Shown here one piece after another: positions 39,264 to 48,122 of a DNA stretch of 64,000 nucleotides (position 1 is its first letter; every line of letters starts with the position of its first letter). The notes beneath the pieces were generated by a model, which was given only the letters and a program-made list of their open reading frames with translations, was not told the DNA's origin and searched no databases. The stretch is taken from assembly GCF_000974365.1 (NCBI RefSeq), contig NZ_BAZW01000015.1:1-64000 (forward strand), in the 5' to 3' direction. A program made the translations under genes and the position numbers. The stretch comes from Geofilum rubicundum JCM 15548 (GTDB lineage: Bacteria; Bacteroidota; Bacteroidia; Bacteroidales; Marinilabiliaceae).

Positions 39264-42200
39264 CTTCACAACATCGGTTAATATTATCAGAGATACTGAT
39301 CGGGATTTTGATTATATTCCGACACCCAATGCAAGGCAGGTGGTTAGCCAAATCGTTAATGACTTTAAAAAGGGGATTCGTTCATTCAATGTTGTCGGTA
39401 CATATGGCACCGGGAAATCGTCCTTTTTATGGGCATTTGAAAAAAGTGTACAAGGTAGCAAGCGATATTTTGATCCAAATTTTATTGGTGGTGCAAGCTT
39501 TGAGTTTATAAAGATTATTGGTTCTTATTCATCAATTATTGAACAGTTTGCAAACACCTTTGATGTGCAAACTAAGAAGGACTTACAGGAGAATATTCTT
39601 TCTGAAATATTTAATGCATACTATTCTATAGATAATGAGAACAAAGTTTTATTTGTTTTAATTGATGAATTTGGAAAATTTTTAGAATATGCAAGTAAAC
39701 ACAATCCTGAAAATGAATTGTATTTCATTCAACAACTTGCGGAGTTTTGTAATAACCCTAAACACAATGTTGTTTTAATTACAACGGTTCATCAAAGTAT
39801 AGAATCCTATGCCTATTCACTTAGTATAACTCAAAAACAAGAGTGGACAAAAGTTAAGGGACGTTTTAGAGAGATAACTTTTAATGAACCTGTTGAACAG
39901 TTGCTGTTTTTAGCTTCGGAATATGTTGCTGAACATTTTGATAGCAAAAGGTCAAATACAGCAATTAAAAAGTGTTTAAAGCTAACAACTGAAGCAAAAG
40001 CCTTCAACTTCAACAAAGAATTCTTAAATGAGATAGCTTCAAACCTTTATCCTCTTGATATGCTTTCGGCCAACATTCTTACTCTTTCTTTACAGAGATA
40101 TGGCCAAAATGAGCGGTCTTTATTTTCATTTCTCGAATCAACTGACCATACTGGGTTGATGAGATATGATCGACAGGAGAACCCTTTTTATAATTTGTCA
40201 AATGTTTACGATTATCTCAATTTCAACTTCTATTCATTTTTAACTTCAAAGTATAATCCTGACTTCTCATTTTGGAGCTCTATTCGTTCATCGATTGAGG
40301 AAGTGGAAAGAACGTTTGATTCGTCAATCAATAGTTATGTTAAGACAGTTAAAACCATTGGACTGTTAAATGTTTTTGCAGCTAGTGGTTCGATATTGGA
40401 CTTAAACTTTTTAATTGATTATTTGAAAATGGCTTGTGGCATTCCGGATGCTAAAATTTTAATAAAAAACCTTGAAGCTAAGAATATTATCCGGTATCGT
40501 TCTCATTCGAAGAGGTTTATTCTTTTTGAAGGGACGGATTTAGATATTCAAACAGCCTTAATTGAAGCAGGCAATAGAATATCAGAGGTTGTTGATATAA
40601 CAACTCTTTTGAATAAGCATATTCGATTTAGTCCTGTTTTTGCCAAACAATATTCCTTTGCTAAAGGAACGCCAAGGTATTTTGAGTTTGTAATTTCAGA
40701 TTACCCTACCGATAGAAAAATTGAGGGAGAGATTGATGGTTCTGTCATTCTTGTTTTCAATGGAAAGCTGAAAGAAAGTGATATCATAAATAAATCAAAA
40801 AAACAAGAAGAAGCAATCATTTATTGCTTCTTTAAAAATTCAGACGAGATAAAGAACTTATTGTTTGAGATTGAAAAAATTGAAAAAGTCATCCAAGAAA
40901 ACCACGAGGATAAGGTTGCAAAAAGAGAGCTTGAAAATATCGTGGAATCTCAAATAAGGCTTTTAAATCACTACATAACTGATAGTATTTATACAGGAAG
41001 TAAGGAGGTGAAATGGTTTTTTAAAGGTAAAGAAAAGCAGATTGCTAATAAGAAGGACTTCAACAAATTACTCTCTCAGGTGTGTAGCACTGTATATGAT
41101 TCAACTCCTGTGTTCAAAAATGAATTGGTGAACAAACATAAAATTTCATCGTCCATTCATTCAGCAAAAAGAAATTATTTCAAAGCTTTAGCCAATAATT
41201 GGGACAAGGATAATTTGGGTTTCGAAGATTCTAGATTCCCGCCTGAAAAGACCATTTACCTTTCACTGTTAAAAGAGAATGGGATATCTCCCATAAGGGA
41301 AAACACCACTGGAGTTATTTCAATTGATGAAAATTCGTCCTTCAATAAGCTTTGGAATGCATCAGTGGATTTTTTGGATAGTGCAAAATCAGAACAGCTT
41401 AGGATATCTGAGTTGGCCGATCTACTTAGTAAGAGGCCCTTTAAACTAAAGCAAGGGTTGATTGATTTTTGGATTCCAACATTCTTGTTTTTGAAGCGAG
41501 ACGATTTTGCCATATTCAACGATGAAAGCTATATCCCGTATTTATCAGAAGAAAATTTGGAATTGATTGCCAAATATCCGGATAAGTATTCCATTAAGAC
41601 ATTTGACATAGAAGGTGTAAAATTAGATATTTTCAATAGCTACCGGACTTTTTTGAATCAATCCACAGAGCAAAAGTTTGACAATAAATCTTTCATTGAG
41701 ACAATTAAACCATTTTTAGTCTTTTACAAACAATTACCTAGTTATGCAAAAAACACTAAGAGACTTTCTCCTTCAGCGCTAAGGATTCGCCAAGCTATTT
41801 CCACAAGTAAAGATCCGGAAGAAACGTTCTTTGAGGCTTTTCCAAATGCTTTGGGGATTTCGTTATCAGCTTTACAAAACGATAAATCGAAACTTCAAAG
41901 TTATACAACTAACCTTCAAGATGCCGTAAGGGAGTTAAGAACTGCATATGATGAACTTTTGAAGCGATTTGAAGATTTTATTTGTAATGAATTTATTGGG
42001 AAATCGGTTGATTTTGAAGATTATAAGGAATACTTGCAAAAGCGATTTTCGAAATTAAAGAAACATATGCTTTTGAGCAATCAAAAAAGTTTTATTCAGC
42101 GATTGGATTCTCCGCTAGATGATAAAAAAGCTTGGTTAAACTCAATAGGACAAGCCATAACAGGTAAAACACTAGAGATGTTTTCCGACGAAGATGAAAT

Positions 42201-42471
42201 TTTATTATACGAGAGGTTTAAATCAATGATTCTGGAGTTAGACAGTTTAACTAAAATATCAAAGGCGGATGTTGATGAAAATCAAGAAGATGTGATCGGG
42301 GTAAAAATAGATTCTTTTTTTAGTAAAATTGATCCAAAAGTGGTTAGAATTCCAAAGAATAAGAGCAAAGAAATAGATCTATTAAAAACAGAATTAAGGA
42401 ATAAATTAGGCAAAGACAATACCTCGAACATTGCAGCCGTATTAAACCTATTAAAAGAATTATTACAATGA
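39253..42471 (+). CDS. sspC: Large P-loop ATPase, SspC-like
   Basis: 1,072 residues. Walker A GTYGTGKSS (49-57) and Walker B VLFVLIDEFG (132-141) near the N-terminus, then a long helical body with Lys/Glu-rich coiled segments. By position between the DUF4007 and PAPS-reductase-like genes it matches the SspC ATPase of the Ssp phosphorothioation system. It overlaps both neighbours (11 bp and 4 bp), implying coupled translation. AT-rich coding and Asn/Lys-rich composition contrast with the housekeeping block to the left. Confidence 0.75.
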   Translation: MANNFTTSVNIIRDTDRDFDYIPTPNARQVVSQIVNDFKKGIRSFNVVGTYGTGKSSFLWAFEKSVQGSKRYFDPNFIGGASFEFIKIIGSYSSIIEQFANTFDVQTKKDLQENILSEIFNAYYSIDNENKVLFVLIDEFGKFLEYASKHNPENELYFIQQLAEFCNNPKHNVVLITTVHQSIESYAYSLSITQKQEWTKVKGRFREITFNEPVEQLLFLASEYVAEHFDSKRSNTAIKKCLKLTTEAKAFNFNKEFLNEIASNLYPLDMLSANILTLSLQRYGQNERSLFSFLESTDHTGLMRYDRQENPFYNLSNVYDYLNFNFYSFLTSKYNPDFSFWSSIRSSIEEVERTFDSSINSYVKTVKTIGLLNVFAASGSILDLNFLIDYLKMACGIPDAKILIKNLEAKNIIRYRSHSKRFILFEGTDLDIQTALIEAGNRISEVVDITTLLNKHIRFSPVFAKQYSFAKGTPRYFEFVISDYPTDRKIEGEIDGSVILVFNGKLKESDIINKSKKQEEAIIYCFFKNSDEIKNLLFEIEKIEKVIQENHEDKVAKRELENIVESQIRLLNHYITDSIYTGSKEVKWFFKGKEKQIANKKDFNKLLSQVCSTVYDSTPVFKNELVNKHKISSSIHSAKRNYFKALANNWDKDNLGFEDSRFPPEKTIYLSLLKENGISPIRENTTGVISIDENSSFNKLWNASVDFLDSAKSEQLRISELADLLSKRPFKLKQGLIDFWIPTFLFLKRDDFAIFNDESYIPYLSEENLELIAKYPDKYSIKTFDIEGVKLDIFNSYRTFLNQSTEQKFDNKSFIETIKPFLVFYKQLPSYAKNTKRLSPSALRIRQAISTSKDPEETFFEAFPNALGISLSALQNDKSKLQSYTTNLQDAVRELRTAYDELLKRFEDFICNEFIGKSVDFEDYKEYLQKRFSKLKKHMLLSNQKSFIQRLDSPLDDKKAWLNSIGQAITGKTLEMFSDEDEILLYERFKSMILELDSLTKISKADVDENQEDVIGVKIDSFFSKIDPKVVRIPKNKSKEIDLLKTELRNKLGKDNTSNIAAVLNLLKELLQ

Positions 42472-43571
42472 GCAAAGTTAGACACGTATTGGGTATATCA
42501 GGAGGAAAGGACAGTGCAGCCTTAGCTATTTATGTAAAGACAAAATATCCTTCAATTGATATGGACTTTTATTCTTGTGACACAGGAAAGGAATTAGAAG
42601 AAACCTACCAGTTGATTCGCAATCTTGAAGTTTATCTAGGGGTGAAAATCAATCTTTTACAGGGTGCAGAAAATAGTTCAGAAGATCCTTTTGATCATTT
42701 TTTGAAAATGTATGGAGGATTCCTGCCTTCCTCAACTGCACGGTGGTGCACGAAAAAGTTAAAACTTGAGCCCTTTGAAAACTATGTTGGCACAGACCCG
42801 GTAATTTCATATGTAGGGATTCGAGGAGATGAAGAAAGGGAGGGGTACATTTCTACTAAGAAAAACATTCAGTCTATATTTCCATTTCGTAAGAATATTT
42901 GGAGTCAAGATGTTGTATCAAAATTGTTGTCAAATCAAAATTTAGAGCAACTTTTGAACATTTCTCAGAATGTCGATTTTGGCAAGAATCAGGAAAAAGT
43001 CATACAAACCCTATCCCGCAAGATTGAACCAAGTTTTACACTTTATCAAAAACTCAACACTTTGCTTGATGCAAATGTGAAGGCGTTCAATCACTTGGTT
43101 TTTGATTTTTTGAAAACTACTGACTATCCTTTAGCAACAGAAGAATCATTTCCGCTTTTGGATAATGATGAGGTGTTGGTGAGAGACGATGTTTTTAGAA
43201 TTTTAGAGGAAAGTGGTGTTGGTGTTCCCGCATATTACAACAAGGTTGATTTTGAAATCAATGGAAAAAAGGGGCAATATGCAAGAAGCCGGTCTGGCTG
43301 TTTTTTCTGTTTCTATCAGCAAAAAATTGAGTGGGTATGGTTGTATGAACAACATCCAGAATTATACAAGAAAGCTATGGAATATGAGAAAGACGGCTAC
43401 ACATGGGGCCAGGGTGAAAGTTTAGAAGAACTAATCCAGCCCAAAAGAATGGCCGCCATCAAAGAAGACTATATAAAAAGAATGGAAAGAAAATCAAAAG
43501 TAAAATCACCTTACCTATTGGATATCCTAGATGATGCTGAGGGCGAAGGTTGTGCTTCATGTTTTGTTTAA
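42468..43571 (+). CDS. sspD: PAPS-reductase-like ATP pyrophosphatase, SspD/DndC-like
   Basis: 367 residues of the adenine nucleotide alpha-hydrolase fold. PP-loop SGGKDS at 11-16 activates the DNA backbone or sulfur carrier with ATP in phosphorothioation. Cys pairs (SGCFFCFYQQ late in the protein and SSTARWCTKKLKLEPF earlier) match the DndC/SspD pattern. The start ATG overlaps the ATPase stop by 4 bp. The acidic C-terminus ends EGCASCFV. Next comes the inserted DUF262-SIR2-nuclease trio. Confidence 0.82.
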   Translation: MSKVRHVLGISGGKDSAALAIYVKTKYPSIDMDFYSCDTGKELEETYQLIRNLEVYLGVKINLLQGAENSSEDPFDHFLKMYGGFLPSSTARWCTKKLKLEPFENYVGTDPVISYVGIRGDEEREGYISTKKNIQSIFPFRKNIWSQDVVSKLLSNQNLEQLLNISQNVDFGKNQEKVIQTLSRKIEPSFTLYQKLNTLLDANVKAFNHLVFDFLKTTDYPLATEESFPLLDNDEVLVRDDVFRILEESGVGVPAYYNKVDFEINGKKGQYARSRSGCFFCFYQQKIEWVWLYEQHPELYKKAMEYEKDGYTWGQGESLEELIQPKRMAAIKEDYIKRMERKSKVKSPYLLDILDDAEGEGCASCFV

Positions 43572-43580
43572 ATTATCAAG

Positions 43581-44612
43581 ATGAAAGTTAAAATAACTAC
43601 TTGGAAAGTTTCTACCCTTTATAAATTAAAGGATAAAATTAATGAACAGCCGACATATCAAAGAGGTGAGGTCTGGAATAATCGTAAAAAAAGTATTCTT
43701 ATTGATTCCATGTTACGCGGAATAGATATTCCAAAAATATACTTAAGGAAATTAAATACAAATGCACATGAATATGAAGTAGCGGATGGCCAACAGAGGT
43801 TAACAGCTATATTTAAGTTTATTGAAAATAAATTTTCACTTCTCAATGAAGAAGAAAAAGGATTAGACCTTAATAAAATTGATGGTAAAAATGTTGGTGG
43901 TTTGAAATTTGAAAAACTTCCTGTTGATTTTAAAAAGTGCTTAAATAATTATGAAGTAACAATTGCAATAATTGAAGGTGCAACCCATCATGAAATAAGA
44001 ACTTTGTTCGGTAGGTTACAAGAAGGTGATCCATTAGTACCTGCAGAAAAAAGGAATGCTATAATAAGTAATATAGGGCATCTGATTGATAACTATGCGC
44101 TAAATCATTCCTTCTTTATAAGTTCTCGGATTCCCGCAAACCGATACAAAAGGCAAGATTTCATGAGTCATGCTCTTGCATTGATTTCTTACAATAATAA
44201 AGAACCACTAAAAGCAAAATTATTGTTGAAAATGTATCTAGACAAATCGTTAACAATATCACAGGCATTACAGAAAAGTATTGCAGTTGTGCTAGATAAA
44301 ATGATGGAAATAGACCAACTTAGCACAGTTCGTATTTACAAAAAATATCACTTTATTGATATGTTCAATTTTTTGTTTAATAATTTGGATGTTATTGAGA
44401 CTATTAACTCATCCAAAAGTGCAAATGTTTTTGACGATTTTGAGCACAAAAGATTATCAAATTATTCTAAACCTGAAGTACTCATTGAGAACAAGAAACC
44501 TTCACAATACGAAAGAGATTTATATGATTACATTATAGCCTTTCGATATAATGGTGCTGATCCAGAAAGTATAAATGTTCGTCTCCGTGTTTTCAATAAT
44601 TTATTTAAATAA
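43581..44612 (+). CDS. DUF262 protein without HNH nuclease domain
   Basis: 343 residues. The ParB/Srx-like DUF262 core is clear: TYQRGEVWNNRKKSILIDSM (about 25-44), IPKIYLR and the DGQQR motif (69-73). DUF262 is the nucleotide-hydrolysing half of GmrSD and SspE restriction enzymes, normally followed by a DUF1524 HNH domain. Here the protein ends with a helical segment (YERDLYDYIIAFRYNGADP) and no His-Asn-His motif, so any cleavage must come from a partner. It lies 9 bp after the sspD-like gene and 7 bp before the SIR2 gene. A role as phosphorothioate sensor is inferred from SspE. Confidence 0.82.
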   Translation: MKVKITTWKVSTLYKLKDKINEQPTYQRGEVWNNRKKSILIDSMLRGIDIPKIYLRKLNTNAHEYEVADGQQRLTAIFKFIENKFSLLNEEEKGLDLNKIDGKNVGGLKFEKLPVDFKKCLNNYEVTIAIIEGATHHEIRTLFGRLQEGDPLVPAEKRNAIISNIGHLIDNYALNHSFFISSRIPANRYKRQDFMSHALALISYNNKEPLKAKLLLKMYLDKSLTISQALQKSIAVVLDKMMEIDQLSTVRIYKKYHFIDMFNFLFNNLDVIETINSSKSANVFDDFEHKRLSNYSKPEVLIENKKPSQYERDLYDYIIAFRYNGADPESINVRLRVFNNLFK

Positions 44613-44619
44613 TGAAATC

Positions 44620-45486
44620 ATGACAAACGATAATGTGCCAAAGGAGCTAATAGAGAATTTTAAAAATAACCAAGGCGTGTTTTTTATCGGGGCTGGATTG
44701 TCAATAGCAGCCGGATATCCAACTTGGGATGGTCTTATAGGTGAACTTATAGCTGAAGCTGAAAAGGTGACTTGGATACCAAGAGAAAAAACTGACGAGT
44801 ATAAAAAACTAGTTGGCGATAGTTCTAAATTTCTCTTTCTCGCAGAAGAATTAAGAGTAGAGCTTGGTAGTCACTTTACAAAATATATGGAGAATAGGTT
44901 TCAATTTACTTCCCATAAGCATACACAAAATCATGAATTAATTGTAAAAACTGCGAGTAGTTTAGTAGTTACAATAAATTATGACGATTTAATTGAACAA
45001 GCATACAATTCAGTCTATAAATCATACCCAAACGCTTTTATATACTCCCAGTCAAGAGAGGCAGCCAATAATTTCTGGAAGAACAGGTTTTTCATTCTCA
45101 AAGCGCATGGTGATGCTAAAAGAGATATCGATACTTTGATTTTATCTCAAAAGGATTATCGAAAAACACTTTATAGAGAGCCAGGTTATAGGAGTTTGCT
45201 TCAATCAATATTTACAACCAAGTCCATATTTTTTGTTGGAGTATCACTAAATGATCCAGAGTTTAATCAATTACTTGACTTTCTTCATGACTCTTATCAT
45301 GGCGGCGGTCCCACGCACTTTCTTCTTATAGAAAAGCAAAAAAACATGGAAACTCTTTCTAGAAGATATTTTGATGATTTTAATATTCAAACTATAACAT
45401 ATGATAATTCAAGAGGTGATTACTCTGAGTTAACCAAGGTTTTAGAATTTTTACATCTCAGCGCACCACGAAAAGAATCAATATAA
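44620..45486 (+). CDS. SIR2-family protein, predicted defence effector
   Basis: 288 residues from ATG 44620, a single SIR2-type Rossmann domain. Motifs: GAGLS (24-28) with AAGYPTW, TINYD (118-122), the catalytic-type HGD (163-165) and GVSLNDP (207-213). In phage defence, SIR2 domains usually deplete NAD+ on activation; some act as nucleases. There is no fused sensor domain, so activation presumably depends on its neighbours: the DUF262 protein (7 bp upstream) or the restriction-fold protein (2 bp downstream). Confidence 0.85.
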   Translation: MTNDNVPKELIENFKNNQGVFFIGAGLSIAAGYPTWDGLIGELIAEAEKVTWIPREKTDEYKKLVGDSSKFLFLAEELRVELGSHFTKYMENRFQFTSHKHTQNHELIVKTASSLVVTINYDDLIEQAYNSVYKSYPNAFIYSQSREAANNFWKNRFFILKAHGDAKRDIDTLILSQKDYRKTLYREPGYRSLLQSIFTTKSIFFVGVSLNDPEFNQLLDFLHDSYHGGGPTHFLLIEKQKNMETLSRRYFDDFNIQTITYDNSRGDYSELTKVLEFLHLSAPRKESI

Positions 45487-45488
45487 CT

Positions 45489-46973
45489 ATGTCAGGAATT
45501 TCCAGTTTAACAGAACTTGTTTGTACCACCTGCAAAGAGCATTCTTTACACGTGGAATCAGCATTAGATGGAAATTTTAGACTTTCTACAGACCAAGCAA
45601 CAGGAATTACAATATTTTTCAAAATAGAAGATTTTAATAATTTTTCTTATTATTTCCTGGTAAGAACTAATGGTTATGTTTTCAGTGGTGATAGAAGTGA
45701 TATTCACGTTATTCTAAGTATAGTGTTTGCCAGTTTTTTGAGAAATTTTGAAACGAATATTTCATCTTCACTTTTTGATATTGGACATCCTTTAATTGAT
45801 GATGAAATTTGGGGAAGAAAAATTATACCAGAACAGAATCCTAAACAACAGGATATCAAATCTTGGAAAGATTTAGAAGCTTTTGTTGTTGAAATAATTA
45901 AAACAGTTGCTTTTTGGAGAAATGTTTTTTGGCAATATGCTGGTTGTCCTTGTGTTGACTGTTTGACTAAGGATGGCTATGAAGACAATATTAGAGATTA
46001 TGAGATGTCAGCTGAATTAGATCATTCAAAGAATAAACTACTGAAATCTACCAGAAGAGTTAATTATGGAATAAGAAATGTTCCGAACTGGAATTATTTC
46101 TATGATATTTATAATGAGATTACAATTATTAAATCAGAAGGGATTGCTAAATTTCTTGAAATAATACTAAATAGCCGTATTTATAACGACGCTAGAATTT
46201 GCGGAATAAATGGCGAATTTTTTATTTCAGGAGGGTTAAAGAACTTTATATCTGATTCTATCAAATCAGAATTCAGAAAGTATTTTAAAGGATTGGGTAA
46301 AAGCATCCCAGTCAATAAAATTGAATTTGTTCCTTTGGAAAATATGATTGTTTCAGTTTCAATTCCCTACATTATAGCTTTAGGAAGATTGACAGGTGAA
46401 TATAAATATAAAGCTGAACGTGAAAAAGTAAAAAAAAGACACAATAAAGAGTCTGAATTACTATTTCCAATTGATTTATTTGAATGGAATGAATCTATTT
46501 GCCCTGACCAATTTGAAAATCTTATAAAGTGGCTTTTGGAGAGAGAATCAAGGGTTGCGTCAGTCAGGAAAAATTCACCAATTAATCAGGGAGACAAAGG
46601 AAGAGATTTGTTAATAGAATGGAATATTATTGATGAGAAATCTTTTCCTGAAACTGAATCAGCATTTCTTACAATAAAAGTTGTTGGTCAATGTAAAGCA
46701 AGTAAAAATTCGGTGGGAAAAAATAAAGTTTTAGATATTAGAGATACAATTGACACCCATAATGCTGATGGATTCTTTCTAGCTGTCAGTTCTCAAATTT
46801 CGACTCCATTAACTGAAAAATTAGAGGATTTGAAATCAAAAGGAATTTGGACAGAATGGTGGAATAAGGATGATATTGAAATGAGGCTATCTAAAAATCA
46901 AGATTTAATTCCATTGTTTCCAAAAGTATTGACAGCTAAGAAAGGGGTAAAATTTTATGAAAAGGATATTTAA
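45489..46973 (+). CDS. Mrr-like restriction-endonuclease-fold protein
   Basis: 494 residues. The C-terminal third has the PD-(D/E)xK order of Mrr-type nucleases: a helix DQFENLIKWLLERES (about 340-354), GDKGRDLLIEW with the metal-binding Asp (about 370), and VVGQCKAS with QxK (about 400), then an RDTIDTHNADGFFLAVSS helix-strand pair. The N-terminal two thirds are unassigned but hold Cys clusters (CTTC near residue 12; GCPCVDC near 152) that could bind zinc. Its stop overlaps the cysteine desulfurase start. Likely the nuclease half of the inserted module; substrate unknown. Confidence 0.72.
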   Translation: MSGISSLTELVCTTCKEHSLHVESALDGNFRLSTDQATGITIFFKIEDFNNFSYYFLVRTNGYVFSGDRSDIHVILSIVFASFLRNFETNISSSLFDIGHPLIDDEIWGRKIIPEQNPKQQDIKSWKDLEAFVVEIIKTVAFWRNVFWQYAGCPCVDCLTKDGYEDNIRDYEMSAELDHSKNKLLKSTRRVNYGIRNVPNWNYFYDIYNEITIIKSEGIAKFLEIILNSRIYNDARICGINGEFFISGGLKNFISDSIKSEFRKYFKGLGKSIPVNKIEFVPLENMIVSVSIPYIIALGRLTGEYKYKAEREKVKKRHNKESELLFPIDLFEWNESICPDQFENLIKWLLERESRVASVRKNSPINQGDKGRDLLIEWNIIDEKSFPETESAFLTIKVVGQCKASKNSVGKNKVLDIRDTIDTHNADGFFLAVSSQISTPLTEKLEDLKSKGIWTEWWNKDDIEMRLSKNQDLIPLFPKVLTAKKGVKFYEKDI

Positions 46974-48121
46974 TGAGTCAAACACATAAATACATATATC
47001 TCGACCACAACTCTACAACTCCAATGGACTCAAGGGTGCTGGAAGCAATGTTACCTTTTCTAGAAGTTAACTTTGCCAATCCTAGCAGCACCCACCTTTT
47101 TGGTCAAAGTGTCAATGAAAAAGTAATACAAGCTCGTGAACAAATAGCTTACATTATCAATGCAGAGCCCAATGAATTGATATTTACAAGTGGAGCCACT
47201 GAAGCTATAAATATTGCCATAAAAGGAGTTGCAGAAAGTTATTCTATTAAAGGGAATCATATCATTTCCGTTTCAACCGAACACAAAGCAGTTTTAGATA
47301 CATGCAAAGATCTGGAAAGGAAAGGCTATGAATGCACTTTTTTGCCAGTTAAGTCTAACGGGCTGATTGATATAGCAGAACTTGAAAAATCTATCCGACC
47401 TGATACAATTCTTGTTTCAGTGATGTTTGTCAATAATGAAACTGGGGTTTTTCAACCTATAAAAGAAATTGCGGCATTGGTTCACGAAAAGGGAGTTTTG
47501 TTTATGACCGACGCTACCCAAGCTGTTGGCAAAATGGAGATTGATGTGGTTGATTTAGACATAGACTTGCTTTGTTTCAGTGGTCATAAGATGTATGCTC
47601 CAAAGGGAATAGGTGCATTGTATATAAAACAAAGAGGTAATAAAGTTAAGCTCACACCGCAAATTCACGGAGGTGGACATGAACAAGGTTTAAGAAGTGG
47701 AACTTTAAATGTCCCTGGAATTATAGCCTTAGCAAAAGCTTGTGAGGTAGCCAGTCTAGAAATGGGCCAGAACCAGCAACACATTGCTCAATTGAGAGAC
47801 TTCCTTGAAGCAGAATTGTTAAAATTGCCCAACACTGCACTGAATGGGAGTTCAAAAAACAGGATTTTCAACACTACGAACATTTGTTTCAAAGGTCAAG
47901 ATGCCAATGTTTTGATAGGAAGAATGAAAAATATTGCTGTGTCAAATGGTTCAGCTTGTTCATCAGCAGTCGTGGAATCGTCACACGTATTGAAGGCAAT
48001 GGGCATAAATGAAGAAGATGCGTTTGCCTCTTTGCGTTTCTCTTTAGGGAAATACAACACTATAGAAGACATTGAAACAGTTATCAATAGAATTAAAGAA
48101 CTCACAGAACTAAATTTTTAA
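46973..48121 (+). CDS. sspA: Cysteine desulfurase, SspA/DndA/IscS-like
   Basis: 382-residue PLP enzyme that takes sulfur from L-cysteine and holds it as a persulfide. Visible: N-terminal YLDHNSTTPMD, TSGATEAIN, the His-stacked STEHKA, the PLP Lys in SGHKMYAPKG (about residue 205), and the loop Cys in NGSACSS (about 329). In the operon it would supply sulfur for DNA phosphorothioation through the sspD-like protein. It lies after the inserted trio rather than next to sspBCD. IscS-like length, but its operon setting argues for a dedicated role. Confidence 0.88.
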   Translation: MSQTHKYIYLDHNSTTPMDSRVLEAMLPFLEVNFANPSSTHLFGQSVNEKVIQAREQIAYIINAEPNELIFTSGATEAINIAIKGVAESYSIKGNHIISVSTEHKAVLDTCKDLERKGYECTFLPVKSNGLIDIAELEKSIRPDTILVSVMFVNNETGVFQPIKEIAALVHEKGVLFMTDATQAVGKMEIDVVDLDIDLLCFSGHKMYAPKGIGALYIKQRGNKVKLTPQIHGGGHEQGLRSGTLNVPGIIALAKACEVASLEMGQNQQHIAQLRDFLEAELLKLPNTALNGSSKNRIFNTTNICFKGQDANVLIGRMKNIAVSNGSACSSAVVESSHVLKAMGINEEDAFASLRFSLGKYNTIEDIETVINRIKELTELNF

Positions 48122-48122
48122 T

